Notes: generated by a model from the sequence alone, not told the origin. A DNA stretch of 13,081 nucleotides from UBA1367 sp040268355 (GCA_040268355.1 JAWRIT010000130.1:1-13081); one strand, 5' to 3'. Shown: positions 1 through 6,557, numbered from the stretch's first letter. Translations and numbers: made by a program.

Positions 1-803
1 ACGCCCACGATGGGGATGGCACCCTTCGCGATGGCCCAGGCGACCGGCACCTGCGCGGGAGCCACGTCGTGGGCCTCGGCGACGCGGGCGAGCTCGGCGT
101 TCAGCACGTCGAGCTTGTCGAGCACCGGGTTGTAGGTCTCGGCGCGCGCGGTGCCCGCCGGCATCGGGTTCGCCGTGCCGTACTTGCCAGAGAGCGCACC
201 CTGCTCGAGCACCATGTAGCCGAAGAAGGCGACGTCGTTTTCGGCACACCAGTCGAGGATGCCCGAGTCGATGGAGCTACGTTCGATGAGGCTGAAGTGG
301 TTCTGCACCGCGCCCAGGCGCAGACCATGCTCGCGCAGGATGTCGTTCGCCTGCTTGATCTCGGCGAGGTTGTGGTTGGAGACGCCGACCATGGGCGGCT
401 GGTCCATGACCTCGAGGAACGTGGCCAGGCGTTCGGTCCATGCGGGCGCTTCGGAGACGTTGTGGACCCAATAGAGGTCCATCGAGTCGATTCCCAGGAG
501 GTCGAGCTGCATCTCGTACATCTGGGCCACCGGGTCGGCAGCGGAGGCGTCCATGCACTGCGGGGTGAGCTTGTCGGAGACGAGGTAGCTCGCCCGGTCG
601 GCCCTCGCGAGCAGTCCTCCCAGCACACGCTCGGAGGTGCCCATGCCGTAGGCGTAGGCGGTGTCCCACAGGTTCAGCCCCGCATCCATCGCGGTGTCGA
701 AGATGTCGCGCAGCGTCTCGTCGTCGAGCTTCGTGCCAAAGGTTCCGTCGTCGCCCCATGCCCACGCACCAAGCGCTATCTTGGGGAGCTTGAGCTCTGC
801 CAT
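1..803 (-). CDS. Aldo/keto reductase, C-terminus cut by window edge
   Basis: The reading frame runs from an ATG at 803 leftward off the window with no stop, so about 267 residues are visible and the C-terminus is missing. It begins MAELKLPKIALGAWAWGDD. The family's catalytic set is readable: Asp47 and Tyr52 in DTAYAYG, Lys78 in SDKL, His114 in YWVHN. The visible end reads AIPIVG, the family's usual cofactor-side strand near the C-terminus. Aldo/keto reductases are cytoplasmic NAD(P)H-dependent enzymes that reduce aldehydes and ketones; the substrate cannot be read here. A GGAAGGA ribosome site lies about 8 nt before the ATG. The gene diverges from a MerR regulator and has a 19-bp-spaced promoter around a palindrome, so it is probably the regulator's target, induced by electrophile or redox stress (inference). 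The family call is firm. Confidence 0.93.
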   Translation of the reverse strand, partial: MAELKLPKIALGAWAWGDDGTFGTKLDDETLRDIFDTAMDAGLNLWDTAYAYGMGTSERVLGGLLARADRASYLVSDKLTPQCMDASAADPVAQMYEMQLDLLGIDSMDLYWVHNVSEAPAWTERLATFLEVMDQPPMVGVSNHNLAEIKQANDILREHGLRLGAVQNHFSLIERSSIDSGILDWCAENDVAFFGYMVLEQGALSGKYGTANPMPAGTARAETYNPVLDKLDVLNAELARVAEAHDVAPAQVPVAWAIAKGAIPIVG

Positions 804-856
804 GTCGAAATCCTTCCCGTCGAGATGGTTCGACCCATTCGAATCCATCAAAGCCC

Positions 857-891
857 ATTCTTGAGCTTAAACTATGGTTTAAGTCAATAAT
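857..891. promoter_or_regulatory. Divergent MerR-type promoters sharing one palindromic operator
   Basis: CTTAAAC-tatg-GTTTAAG at 866-883 is a perfect palindrome with 7-bp arms. Leftward, toward the reductase, TTGACT (887-882) and AAGAAT (862-857) are separated by exactly 19 bp. Rightward, toward the regulator, TTGAGC (861-866) and AATAAT (886-891) are also separated by 19 bp. MerR proteins bind such overlong spacers and untwist the DNA so that RNA polymerase can use them. The rightward -10 covers the ATG at 890, which argues that the regulator starts at 929. The boxes and palindrome are seen; binding by the neighbouring MerR is inferred. Confidence 0.75.
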
Positions 892-928
892 GGCTCCTGA
901 GGTTTTGCGGGCTTCGGAAGGGTGCGTC

Positions 929-1387
929 ATGGAGAAGGTGTACACCATCGGTGAGGCGGCGAGGGAGCTGGGGGTCCCGGCCTCGACCCTGCGGTTCTAC
1001 GACAAACGAGGCCTGTTTCCCGACTTGACGCGCAGTCGGAGCGGCATCCGGGTCTACACCGAGGGCGACCTGGAGTGGGCACGCTTCATCGAGTGGCTCA
1101 AGACGTCCGGCATGCCCCTCTCCGAGATCAAGACCTACATCGACCTGTACCGGGCGGGAGACGCCACCATCGAGGAGCGCCGCAGGATAGTTCACGCGCG
1201 GCGCGAGGCCGTCAAAGCTCAGATGGCCGAGCTCGAGCTTGCGCGCGACTTCATTGACTACAAGTGCTGGTACTACGACGTCGCCGCCGAGAGCGGCACC
1301 TGTGATACGCCGCGCACCATGGCCGAGGGGGACCTGCCGCCCGAGATCGCCCGCATCAAGAGGCGCTGCCGCATCAACAGGTACTGA
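929..1387 (+). CDS. MerR-family transcriptional regulator (redox/electrophile-type)
   Basis: This is a 152-residue cytoplasmic DNA-binding regulator. Residues 4-43 form the MerR winged helix-turn-helix (VYTIGEAARELGVPASTLRFYDKRGLFP), followed by the rest of the DNA-binding domain to about 75 and a dimerisation helix at about 80-112. The short C-terminus carries YKCWYYD (Cys113), with further cysteines at 125 and 147, which could act as a thiol sensor. No TipAS or GyrI-like ligand domain is present. The start at 929 is preferred because GGAAGG sits 7 nt upstream and the product then begins MEKVYTIGE as in the family. An ATG at 890 would add 13 unlike residues and lies inside the predicted -10 box. 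It is divergent from the aldo/keto reductase, with a shared palindrome, so it likely activates that gene and itself. The inducer is unknown. Confidence 0.9.
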   Translation: MEKVYTIGEAARELGVPASTLRFYDKRGLFPDLTRSRSGIRVYTEGDLEWARFIEWLKTSGMPLSEIKTYIDLYRAGDATIEERRRIVHARREAVKAQMAELELARDFIDYKCWYYDVAAESGTCDTPRTMAEGDLPPEIARIKRRCRINRY

Positions 1388-1570
1388 GGTTCGCCGCGAC
1401 CAACGCTTGTACGTCCGCGCCCCACACCAAGGCGATGGCCGGGGCTGGTGCCAGGGTGGGGACGTGCCGCCCAGGGATTTCGGCGCAGAAGGACAGATGC
1501 GAGCTTTTGTCACGGTCACGGCCCCTGGTGCCGTGCGCGTGTGCCATCATGCCACCCAACAGTGAAAACC

Positions 1571-1604
1571 TGCTGGCACCATGGTCCACCTCCTGGTGCC
1601 AGCA
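1571..1604. repeat. Perfect 11-bp inverted repeat before the EamA gene
   Basis: TGCTGGCACCA (1571-1581) and TGGTGCCAGCA (1594-1604) are exact reverse complements with a 12-nt spacer. The repeat ends 21 nt before the transporter ATG. The core CTGGTGCC also occurs at 1445-1452 and 1525-1532. No T-run follows on the plus strand, so an intrinsic terminator is unlikely. It may be an operator or an mRNA hairpin controlling the transporter. It matches no riboswitch that I recognise. Confidence 0.6.
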
Positions 1605-1625
1605 TCCCGTTGCGAGGAGAAGGCC

Positions 1626-2051
1626 ATGTGGGACATGCTCTGGCCGATGATGGTCATCGTGGGGTCGAGCACCGTGTACAACGTGTGCGCAAAGTCGACG
1701 CCCTCTGAGGTCAACCCCTTCTTGTCGTTGCTCATCACCTACCTGGTCGCGGCGGTCTGTACGCTGGTCATGATCTTCGCCACCCGCGATGGGCAGAACA
1801 TCACAGAGGGAATCGCGAAGACGAACTGGTCGAGTTGGGTGCTTGGCATCGCGGTCGTGGGGCTGGAGTTCGGCTTCCTTATGGCGTATCGCAACGGCTG
1901 GCCTGTGAGCTATGCCCAGCTCGTCTCCAACTCGATCGTTGCCGTGGCGCTCGTGTTCGCTGGCGTCGGGCTCTTTCAGGAGGCGCTCACCCTGCGTCAG
2001 GCTGCCGGCATGCTCGTTTGTGCCGCCGGCCTCGCGCTCGTGGTGGCCTAG
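1626..2051 (+). CDS. Single-domain EamA/DMT-type membrane transporter
   Basis: The product is a 141-residue, very hydrophobic protein with about five membrane segments (roughly 7-22, 31-52, 69-88, 98-117 and 123-141), which is one EamA half-domain. Most EamA transporters carry two such repeats, so this one should work as a dimer, as small drug/metabolite transporters do. Glu81 in GLEFGF lies inside the third segment, and Asn30/Pro31 begin the second. The start at 1626 is chosen because AGGAGA lies about 9 nt upstream; an in-frame ATG at 1581 falls inside the inverted repeat and adds a polar 15-residue tail. The substrate cannot be told from sequence; small metabolites or cationic drugs are handled by relatives. 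It stands alone, with the MerR gene 238 bp upstream and the Fic gene 136 bp downstream. Confidence 0.82.
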   Translation: MWDMLWPMMVIVGSSTVYNVCAKSTPSEVNPFLSLLITYLVAAVCTLVMIFATRDGQNITEGIAKTNWSSWVLGIAVVGLEFGFLMAYRNGWPVSYAQLVSNSIVAVALVFAGVGLFQEALTLRQAAGMLVCAAGLALVVA

Positions 2052-2123
2052 GAAGCGCTCGCAGAGGCGTCAAGCCCTGGCCGCAGGTGAGCTCCGTGGC
2101 TGTAGGGTGCATGTGGGACAGGC

Positions 2124-2153
2124 TTGCGTCGCCGTAACGCTATAAACTAATAC
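2124..2153 (+). promoter_or_regulatory. Possible promoter of the Fic gene
   Basis: TTGCGT (2124-2129) and TAATAC (2148-2153) are 18 bp apart in a short AT-rich patch that stands out from the GC-rich surroundings. TATAAA at 2141-2146 is an alternative -10, but no good -35 accompanies it. The match is weak and rests on position and composition. Confidence 0.35.
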
Positions 2154-2187
2154 AGTCTTAGGAAGATGACAGTAAAGGGGTGAGCCG

Positions 2188-2790
2188 ATGCTGGAAAACA
2201 AGCTTGGAATAACGAATGAGCTCGAGCTTGCCCACACGGAGGAGCGCTTGACCAAGAAGCGCGCCCTTGAGCTATTTGAGACCGGGCTTCTCGATACCTT
2301 TGAAGTCGGTACCTTTGCTGGCCTTGCCAAGATCCATGGATTCCTCTTCCAAGACGTCTATGCCTTTGCGGGCCGAATGCGGAGCGTGAACATCGCCAGG
2401 GGCAGTTTCCGTTTTGCGCCACGCCTGTACCTCGAGGCTGCGCTCGACGCCATCGACAAGATGCCGCAGGATACCTATGACCACATCATCGAGAAGTACG
2501 TGGAGATGAACGTCGCCCACCCCTTCCGAGAAGGAAACGGGAGAAGCACCCGCATCTGGCTCGACTGCATCCTCAAGCGTGAGCTGGGGCAGGTTGTGGA
2601 CTGGAGCCGCGTTGGCAAGGAGGACTACCTCCTTGCCATGGAGCGGAGTCCCATCCGCGACACCGAGATAAAGACTCTGCTCAAGGCTGCGCTTACCGAC
2701 GCCGTGGGCGACCGGCAGGTCTATATGAAGGGGATCGACGCGAGCTACCGGTATGAGGGTTACGAAACCTATCTCACAGATGAGCTCTGA
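2188..2790 (+). CDS. fic: Class III (self-inhibited) Fic protein adenylyltransferase
   Basis: This is a 200-residue Fic-domain protein. The active-site loop is complete: HPFREGNGRSTR at 111-122, with catalytic His111, metal-binding Glu115 and phosphate-binding Arg119/Arg122. The target-docking flap lies near 65-77. Fic enzymes normally transfer AMP from ATP to a hydroxyl of a target protein. The C-terminal helix holds SYRYEG at 186-191, fitting the inhibitory motif (S/T)xxxE(G/N), with Glu190 placed to block productive ATP binding. A C-terminal motif in a protein of about 200 residues defines class III, of which Neisseria NmFic is the type, and these need no separate antitoxin gene; none is visible nearby. 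Known class III and FicT enzymes modify DNA gyrase or topoisomerase IV, but the target here is not determinable. The codons look less GC-rich than in neighbours, suggesting acquisition. AAGGGG precedes the ATG. Confidence 0.92.
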   Translation: MLENKLGITNELELAHTEERLTKKRALELFETGLLDTFEVGTFAGLAKIHGFLFQDVYAFAGRMRSVNIARGSFRFAPRLYLEAALDAIDKMPQDTYDHIIEKYVEMNVAHPFREGNGRSTRIWLDCILKRELGQVVDWSRVGKEDYLLAMERSPIRDTEIKTLLKAALTDAVGDRQVYMKGIDASYRYEGYETYLTDEL

Positions 2791-3031
2791 GTGCTCTCGC
2801 CTGATGTGACGGGGTGGGCGACCCTGCGGAGCCGGCCGCCCTCGTGACTGCCGCCCTCTGCGTCGCCCCATCTGTTACCATCACGGTAGTCAGCTTCGCG
2901 AGTGCCCATATGCCAAGCGTTCGCACCGTAGGAAGGGCCGGTACATGAAGTTCTAGCGTTGTCCCTGCTTGTCTGCGTCGTACGCACATGCCGCGTCGGC
3001 GTGGTCGCACCCACAACGCGAAGGAGCTCCC

Positions 3032-4525
3032 ATGGCCCAGCTGTTGAGGATTTCCCATATCTCATACACCTACCCCGGCGCCGCACGAAGCGTCCTCGAT
3101 GACGTGTCCCTCTCGTTTCCCCAGGGATGGACGGGCGTCGTGGGCACAAACGGCTGCGGCAAGACCACGCTCGCGCAGATTGCGGCGGGCGCGGTGGAGC
3201 CGACCGCCGGTTCGGTCACCCCGATGCTTTCGAGCGCGTACTGTGCGCAGGATGCCGGCGTGGAGCCAGAGGGACTCTCTGACTTCGCATGCGACTGGGC
3301 TTCCGAGGCCGTCAGGCTGCGGAGGGCCCTTCGCATCGAGGACGACATGCTCTGGCACTTCCCCGAGCTCAGTTGCGGCGAGCAGAAGAAGATTCAGGTC
3401 GCCGTCTCCCTCTGGCGGAACCCGGAACTCTTGGTGATAGACGAGCCCACGAACCACGTCGACGCGGCGTGTCGCAGCCAGCTGATGGGTGTCCTTCGTG
3501 GCTTTGGGGGCATCGGCCTGCTCATCTCGCACGACCGCGAGCTGCTCGACGGGCTCGTGGACCAGTGCGTCTCGTTCGAGAGCGGCTCTGTCATGATGCG
3601 CCCCGGCAGCTACACGGCCGGTCGCAGGCAGGCGGCGATCGAGGCCGAAGCCGCGGTCCGGCTCAGGGGCAAGGCCAAGGCGGAGCTGTCCCGGCTCGAG
3701 GTGGAGCAGCGGAAACGTCGGGATTTGGCGGACCGGTCTGCCAGCAGGCGCAGCGCACGCGGGCTTGACAAGCACGACAGCGACGGCCGTGCGCGGCGGA
3801 GGCTGGCCGTCTTCAGCGGACAGGACGGCAAGGCCACGAGGCTCGCCTCCAGGATGGATGGGCGCGTGGAGCGTGCGCAGGAAAGGCTGGGACAACTGCG
3901 TGTCGAGAAGCGCTATGAGGGCGACCTGTGGGTCGACGCGACCCCCTCGCCCCGCAAGGCCCTGCTGCACCTGCCTGCCTGCGAGCTGCCGTGCGGGTCG
4001 GGGCGCACGCTGCGGGTGCCGGAGCTCTACGTGGGCAACAAGGACCACCTGGGCATCACGGGCCCCAACGGTGCAGGCAAGAGCACGTTCATGAGACACG
4101 TGGTCAGCCGGCTCTCAGAGGACCAGGGCCTGCGTTTTCTATATATGGAGCAGGAGATCGGATCGCAGGAGCGGGATCGCGCCCTTGGGATGCTCAAGAG
4201 TCTTACCCCCTCCGAGCGAGGGCGGCTGCTGTCCGTGGTCGCCCAGCTCGATTCCGATCCCGGTCGGATTCTGGACGGGACAGGTGCGAGTCCGGGCGAG
4301 CTGAGGAAGGTCATGCTCGCGCACGGCTTTTTGCGGCAGCCCGAGCTCATCCTGCTTGACGAGCCGACGAACCATCTCGACATCCACTCCATCGAGGCCC
4401 TCGAGCGGGCGCTGGCGGCCTTTCCGGGCGCGCTCGTGCTCGTCAGCCACGACGAGCGCTTCTTGGAGGCGGCCACGTCGGAAAGGCTCAGGATCGAGGG
4501 GGGAGTCCTCCAGAGGTCGAGATGA
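3032..4525 (+). CDS. ABC-F ATPase, ribosome-protection type
   Basis: This is a 497-residue soluble protein with two ATPase domains and no membrane segment, which is the ABC-F layout. Domain 1 has Walker A GTNGCGKTT (38-46), signature LSCGEQ (113-118), Walker B LLVIDEP (133-139) and switch His167. An Arg/Lys-rich linker of about 100 residues (200-300) corresponds to the arm that reaches the peptidyl-transferase centre. Domain 2 has Walker A GPNGAGKST (344-352), a degenerate signature ASPGE (419-423), Walker B LILLDEP (439-445) and His473. ABC-F proteins bind the ribosomal E site to rescue stalled or drug-bound ribosomes. The size and linker fit antibiotic-resistance members (Lsa/Vga/Msr-like), but drug specificity cannot be read. 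The start is set by AAGGAG 6 nt upstream and the onset of homology; an upstream in-frame TTG at 2969 is unlikely. A TipAL-like drug sensor follows, which supports a defence role. Confidence 0.88.
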   Translation: MAQLLRISHISYTYPGAARSVLDDVSLSFPQGWTGVVGTNGCGKTTLAQIAAGAVEPTAGSVTPMLSSAYCAQDAGVEPEGLSDFACDWASEAVRLRRALRIEDDMLWHFPELSCGEQKKIQVAVSLWRNPELLVIDEPTNHVDAACRSQLMGVLRGFGGIGLLISHDRELLDGLVDQCVSFESGSVMMRPGSYTAGRRQAAIEAEAAVRLRGKAKAELSRLEVEQRKRRDLADRSASRRSARGLDKHDSDGRARRRLAVFSGQDGKATRLASRMDGRVERAQERLGQLRVEKRYEGDLWVDATPSPRKALLHLPACELPCGSGRTLRVPELYVGNKDHLGITGPNGAGKSTFMRHVVSRLSEDQGLRFLYMEQEIGSQERDRALGMLKSLTPSERGRLLSVVAQLDSDPGRILDGTGASPGELRKVMLAHGFLRQPELILLDEPTNHLDIHSIEALERALAAFPGALVLVSHDERFLEAATSERLRIEGGVLQRSR

Positions 4526-4659
4526 GCCCCTCTTCGGATGGCGTGACGTGCGCTCTCGGCTGGCGGGGGTGCCTGCGCCCGGATTCTGAGTCCACCGTGC
4601 TGCCGACGTTGCCCCATACTGATCTTGTCGACGCTCTTACGGCGCCGCTACGCCGACCC

Positions 4660-4690
4660 TTGACCTTCTCGCTACGTCAGGGCGCACAAT
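4660..4690 (+). promoter_or_regulatory. MerR-type promoter with 19-bp spacer before the TipAL-like gene
   Basis: TTGACC (4660-4665) and CACAAT (4685-4690) are separated by exactly 19 bp, too long for unaided sigma-70 recognition and characteristic of MerR activation. The spacer contains TACGTCAGGG, resembling one half of operators used by TipAL/Mta-type regulators; the left mirror half is poor. Autoactivation by the gene it precedes is the simplest reading. Confidence 0.68.
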
Positions 4691-4709
4691 CCCCTCAAGG
4701 AGGTGACCG

Positions 4710-5495
4710 ATGAGCAACAAGCGTGGATTCGACGGAACGGGTTACACCATCGGCCAGATGGCGGACATCGCAGGCGTCAGCGCACGAGCCTTGCGGCATT
4801 ACGAGGACATGGGGCTGATCACCCCCACGCGCTCCGCAAACGGATATCGGGTCTATGGGCCCCGCGACGCCAAGCGGCTGGGACACATCCTCGCCATGCG
4901 GGCCTGTGGCTTGCCGCTCGACACGGTCGGGCGGCTGCTCAAGGACCCTGAGGCCGACGTCCACCAGATGCTCGACGACCATCTCCGGAACCTGCGCGCA
5001 CAGGCACTGCAGCTGAGAGATGCGATGGCGCGGACCAAGGCCGCCCTCGCGACGGTCGAAAGGATTGACGGCATGAAGGACAAGGAGAAGTTCGAGGAGC
5101 TCAAGCGGCAATGGCAGGAGCAGTTCGAGGAGGAGTTCGGAGCCGAGGCACGAGAGCGTCACGGTGACCGCGTGATTGACGAGACCAGTGCGCGCATGAT
5201 GGCGCTGTCCCATGACGAGTGGGACGCCAAGGAGCGTCTCGAGAAGGCGATGCAGGAGCAGCTCCGCCTGGTGATGGGCGAGGGTGACCCGAGGAGCGAG
5301 GATGCCGTCAAGCTGGCACGCATGCACGAGCAGTGGATTCGCATCCATTGGGGCGAGAGGTACTCGCGCGCGGCACACCTTGACCTGGTGCGTCACTACA
5401 TGACCGACTCGCGCTATCGGTCCTACTACGACGGTGTCGCCGGTGACGGCGCGCTGGAGTTCCTTATCGAGGTTCTTGAGGCGTACCTGGCGTAA
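4710..5495 (+). CDS. TipAL-like MerR regulator with TipAS drug-binding domain
   Basis: This is a 261-residue cytoplasmic regulator. Residues 11-80 are the MerR DNA-binding domain (YTIGQMADIAGVSARALRHY). A long coiled-coil dimerisation helix covers about 83-120, and 125-258 matches the TipAS antibiotic-recognition fold, with KEKFEELKRQWQEQF and HGDRVID-type helices. TipAS proteins bind chemically varied drugs and activate their own and linked resistance genes. Streptomyces TipAL captures thiopeptides covalently through cysteine; here the only cysteine is Cys66 in the DNA-binding half, so capture must be non-covalent if it occurs. The start is fixed by AAGGAGGTGA 6 nt upstream of the ATG. A 19-bp-spaced promoter precedes it, implying autoactivation. 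Its neighbours, an ABC-F gene upstream and a nitroreductase downstream on the same strand, are plausible but unproven co-regulated partners. Confidence 0.9.
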   Translation: MSNKRGFDGTGYTIGQMADIAGVSARALRHYEDMGLITPTRSANGYRVYGPRDAKRLGHILAMRACGLPLDTVGRLLKDPEADVHQMLDDHLRNLRAQALQLRDAMARTKAALATVERIDGMKDKEKFEELKRQWQEQFEEEFGAEARERHGDRVIDETSARMMALSHDEWDAKERLEKAMQEQLRLVMGEGDPRSEDAVKLARMHEQWIRIHWGERYSRAAHLDLVRHYMTDSRYRSYYDGVAGDGALEFLIEVLEAYLA

Positions 5496-5512
5496 GAGGT
5501 GGGCTCGGCAAG

Positions 5513-5548
5513 AGGGGCGCACCTGGACAAAGGGGCGCGCCTGGCGCA
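5513..5548 (+). repeat. Two-copy 18-bp tandem repeat
   Basis: AGGGGCGCACCTGG (5513-5526) and AGGGGCGCGCCTGG (5531-5544) differ at one base and sit at an 18-bp period. A further partial copy, GCGTACCTGG, lies at 5481-5490 inside the end of the regulator gene, two periods upstream of the first. Function is unknown; it could be a slippage product. Confidence 0.5.
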
Positions 5549-5562
5549 GCCGCGCGACATAG

Positions 5563-5593
5563 GGGGTCGCAGGAAATGGCTTCCTGCGACCCC
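5563..5593 (+). terminator. 13-bp perfect hairpin after the TipAL-like gene
   Basis: GGGGTCGCAGGAA (5563-5575) pairs perfectly with TTCCTGCGACCCC (5581-5593) around a 5-nt loop ATGGC. It lies 68 bp after the TipAL-like gene. No U-run follows on either strand, so it may be a U-less terminator of the kind suspected in GC-rich genomes, an mRNA 3' stabiliser, or a protein-binding site. The structure is certain; the role is inferred. Confidence 0.6.
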
Positions 5594-5775
5594 AACACGT
5601 ACAACCGCGCGAGCCGAGGCTCTCAAGGCGACTTGTCACAGAACCGTTGGACCTGTCGTACTTCGAGCAACCTCCGCAGTCCTTCTCCTCCCACGGGTTA
5701 CCATGGACATCTGTTGGTCGGGCAGCGGGCTCGGGGCATGTGACGCCGGGCTTGCGCGGACGAGGGAGCGACGTT

Positions 5776-6438
5776 ATGGACATGAGTCAGGCGATGCGGG
5801 AGCGTCACACGGTGCGCAGGTACACGAAGGATCCGATTCCGGCGGAGCTCGCGGAGCGGTTGCAGGAGCGGATCAAGCGGACGAACGTCGAGCAGGGCGT
5901 CTCCATGCGCCTCATGCTGGATGACCCCAAGGGTGTCTACGCGGCCATGAAGATGATGATGGCCGCCCGCAATGTGCGCAACTACCTCCTCCTTGCGGGC
6001 CCCGATCGTGCGGACATCGACGAGCGGCTTGGGTATGCCGGCAGCGACGTGATGCTCTACGCGCAGACGCTGGGCCTCAATTCCTGGTGGTGCGGCGGGA
6101 TGTACAACCGCTCCGAGGCGCAGAAGAACGCCCCCGGCCTGTACACGCAGGGCGTGATCGTGGTGGGGTATGGGCAGGATGCCGGCATGCCCCACAAGTC
6201 GAAGGCGCCGACCGACGTCGCGACCTACGAGGGCGAGTGGCCGCAGTGGTTCTCCGACGGCGTGGAGGCGCTGCTGCTGGCGCCCACGGCCAAGAACCGT
6301 CAGAGCTACACGGTGCACGGTGTGGGCAACCGGGTGAGCCTCACCTGCGACAACGGTGCGTTCTCGGGCATTGACCTCGGGATCGGCAAGCATCACTTCG
6401 AGCTGGGCGCAGGCCGCGAGAACTTCGTGTGGGCATAG
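5776..6438 (+). CDS. Nitroreductase-family flavoprotein (TM1586-type)
   Basis: This is a 220-residue cytoplasmic flavoprotein of the nitroreductase superfamily. RERHTVRRYTKDPIP at 8-22 is the N-terminal FMN-phosphate-binding segment. Residues 85-105 (GYAGSDVMLYAQTLGLNSWW) form the central dimer helix. APTAKNRQ at 169-176 is the second, permuted FMN-binding segment, and GIDLGIGKHHFEL at 198-210 is characteristic of the TM1586 subgroup. Such proteins bind FMN as dimers and reduce nitro compounds, quinones or flavins with NAD(P)H; the physiological substrate is unknown. The start at 5776 fits a GAGGGAG site upstream and the start of homology; longer in-frame starts such as TTG at 5647 add a low-complexity segment. 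It lies 280 bp from the TipAL-like gene with a hairpin between, so it probably has its own promoter. I could not place one with confidence. Confidence 0.88.
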   Translation: MDMSQAMRERHTVRRYTKDPIPAELAERLQERIKRTNVEQGVSMRLMLDDPKGVYAAMKMMMAARNVRNYLLLAGPDRADIDERLGYAGSDVMLYAQTLGLNSWWCGGMYNRSEAQKNAPGLYTQGVIVVGYGQDAGMPHKSKAPTDVATYEGEWPQWFSDGVEALLLAPTAKNRQSYTVHGVGNRVSLTCDNGAFSGIDLGIGKHHFELGAGRENFVWA

Positions 6439-6447
6439 GGCCTCGGC

Positions 6448-6470
6448 GCCGCACGCGTCTCTGGTGCGGC
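6448..6470. terminator. Hairpin after the nitroreductase gene
   Basis: GCCGCAC (6448-6454) pairs with GTGCGGC (6464-6470) around a 9-nt loop, 9 nt after the stop. It has no U-run. Lying between convergent genes, it may help end transcription in both directions. Confidence 0.45.
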
Positions 6471-6522
6471 CCGGGACTTTGATCGGCGTCGGCCTCAGCG
6501 TCGACCGGCGGTCCCGCTACGG

Positions 6523-6549
6523 TGTCCCTTTCGGTGCGCCGATGGGACA
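6523..6549. terminator. Hairpin just past the HAAS gene stop
   Basis: TGTCCC (6523-6528) pairs with GGGACA (6544-6549), and TCGG (6531-6534) pairs with CCGA (6539-6542) around a TGCG loop, giving a 10-bp interrupted stem. It begins 8 nt after the HAAS stop on the minus strand, the expected place for a terminator, though no U-run follows. Confidence 0.45.
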
Positions 6550-6557
6550 TGCTCGCT

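Noticed and set aside
69..890. A long plus-strand frame of 273 codons over the aldo/keto reductase region.
   Set aside because: It is antisense to a clear reductase with catalytic residues, and its protein is His/Val/Arg-rich without family features, as expected for a shadow frame in GC-rich DNA.
1571..1604. A guanidine-type riboswitch before the EamA gene.
   Set aside because: A single hairpin without the ACGR loops or other conserved bases of the known guanidine classes; kept only as an inverted repeat.
2808..2882. TGGGCGAC and GTCGCCCCA as a possible terminator after the Fic gene.
   Set aside because: The arms are short, imperfect and about 45 nt apart with no U-run; too weak to annotate.
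3062..4099. A 345-codon minus-strand frame inside the ABC-F gene.
   Set aside because: It lies opposite a complete ABC-F protein with all Walker motifs; it has no plausible ribosome site or recognisable domain.
4695..5783. A 362-codon minus-strand frame across the TipAL-like gene and the following gap.
   Set aside because: It is antisense to a complete MerR/TipAS protein, composition is shadow-like, and it crosses the 13-bp hairpin and tandem repeat.
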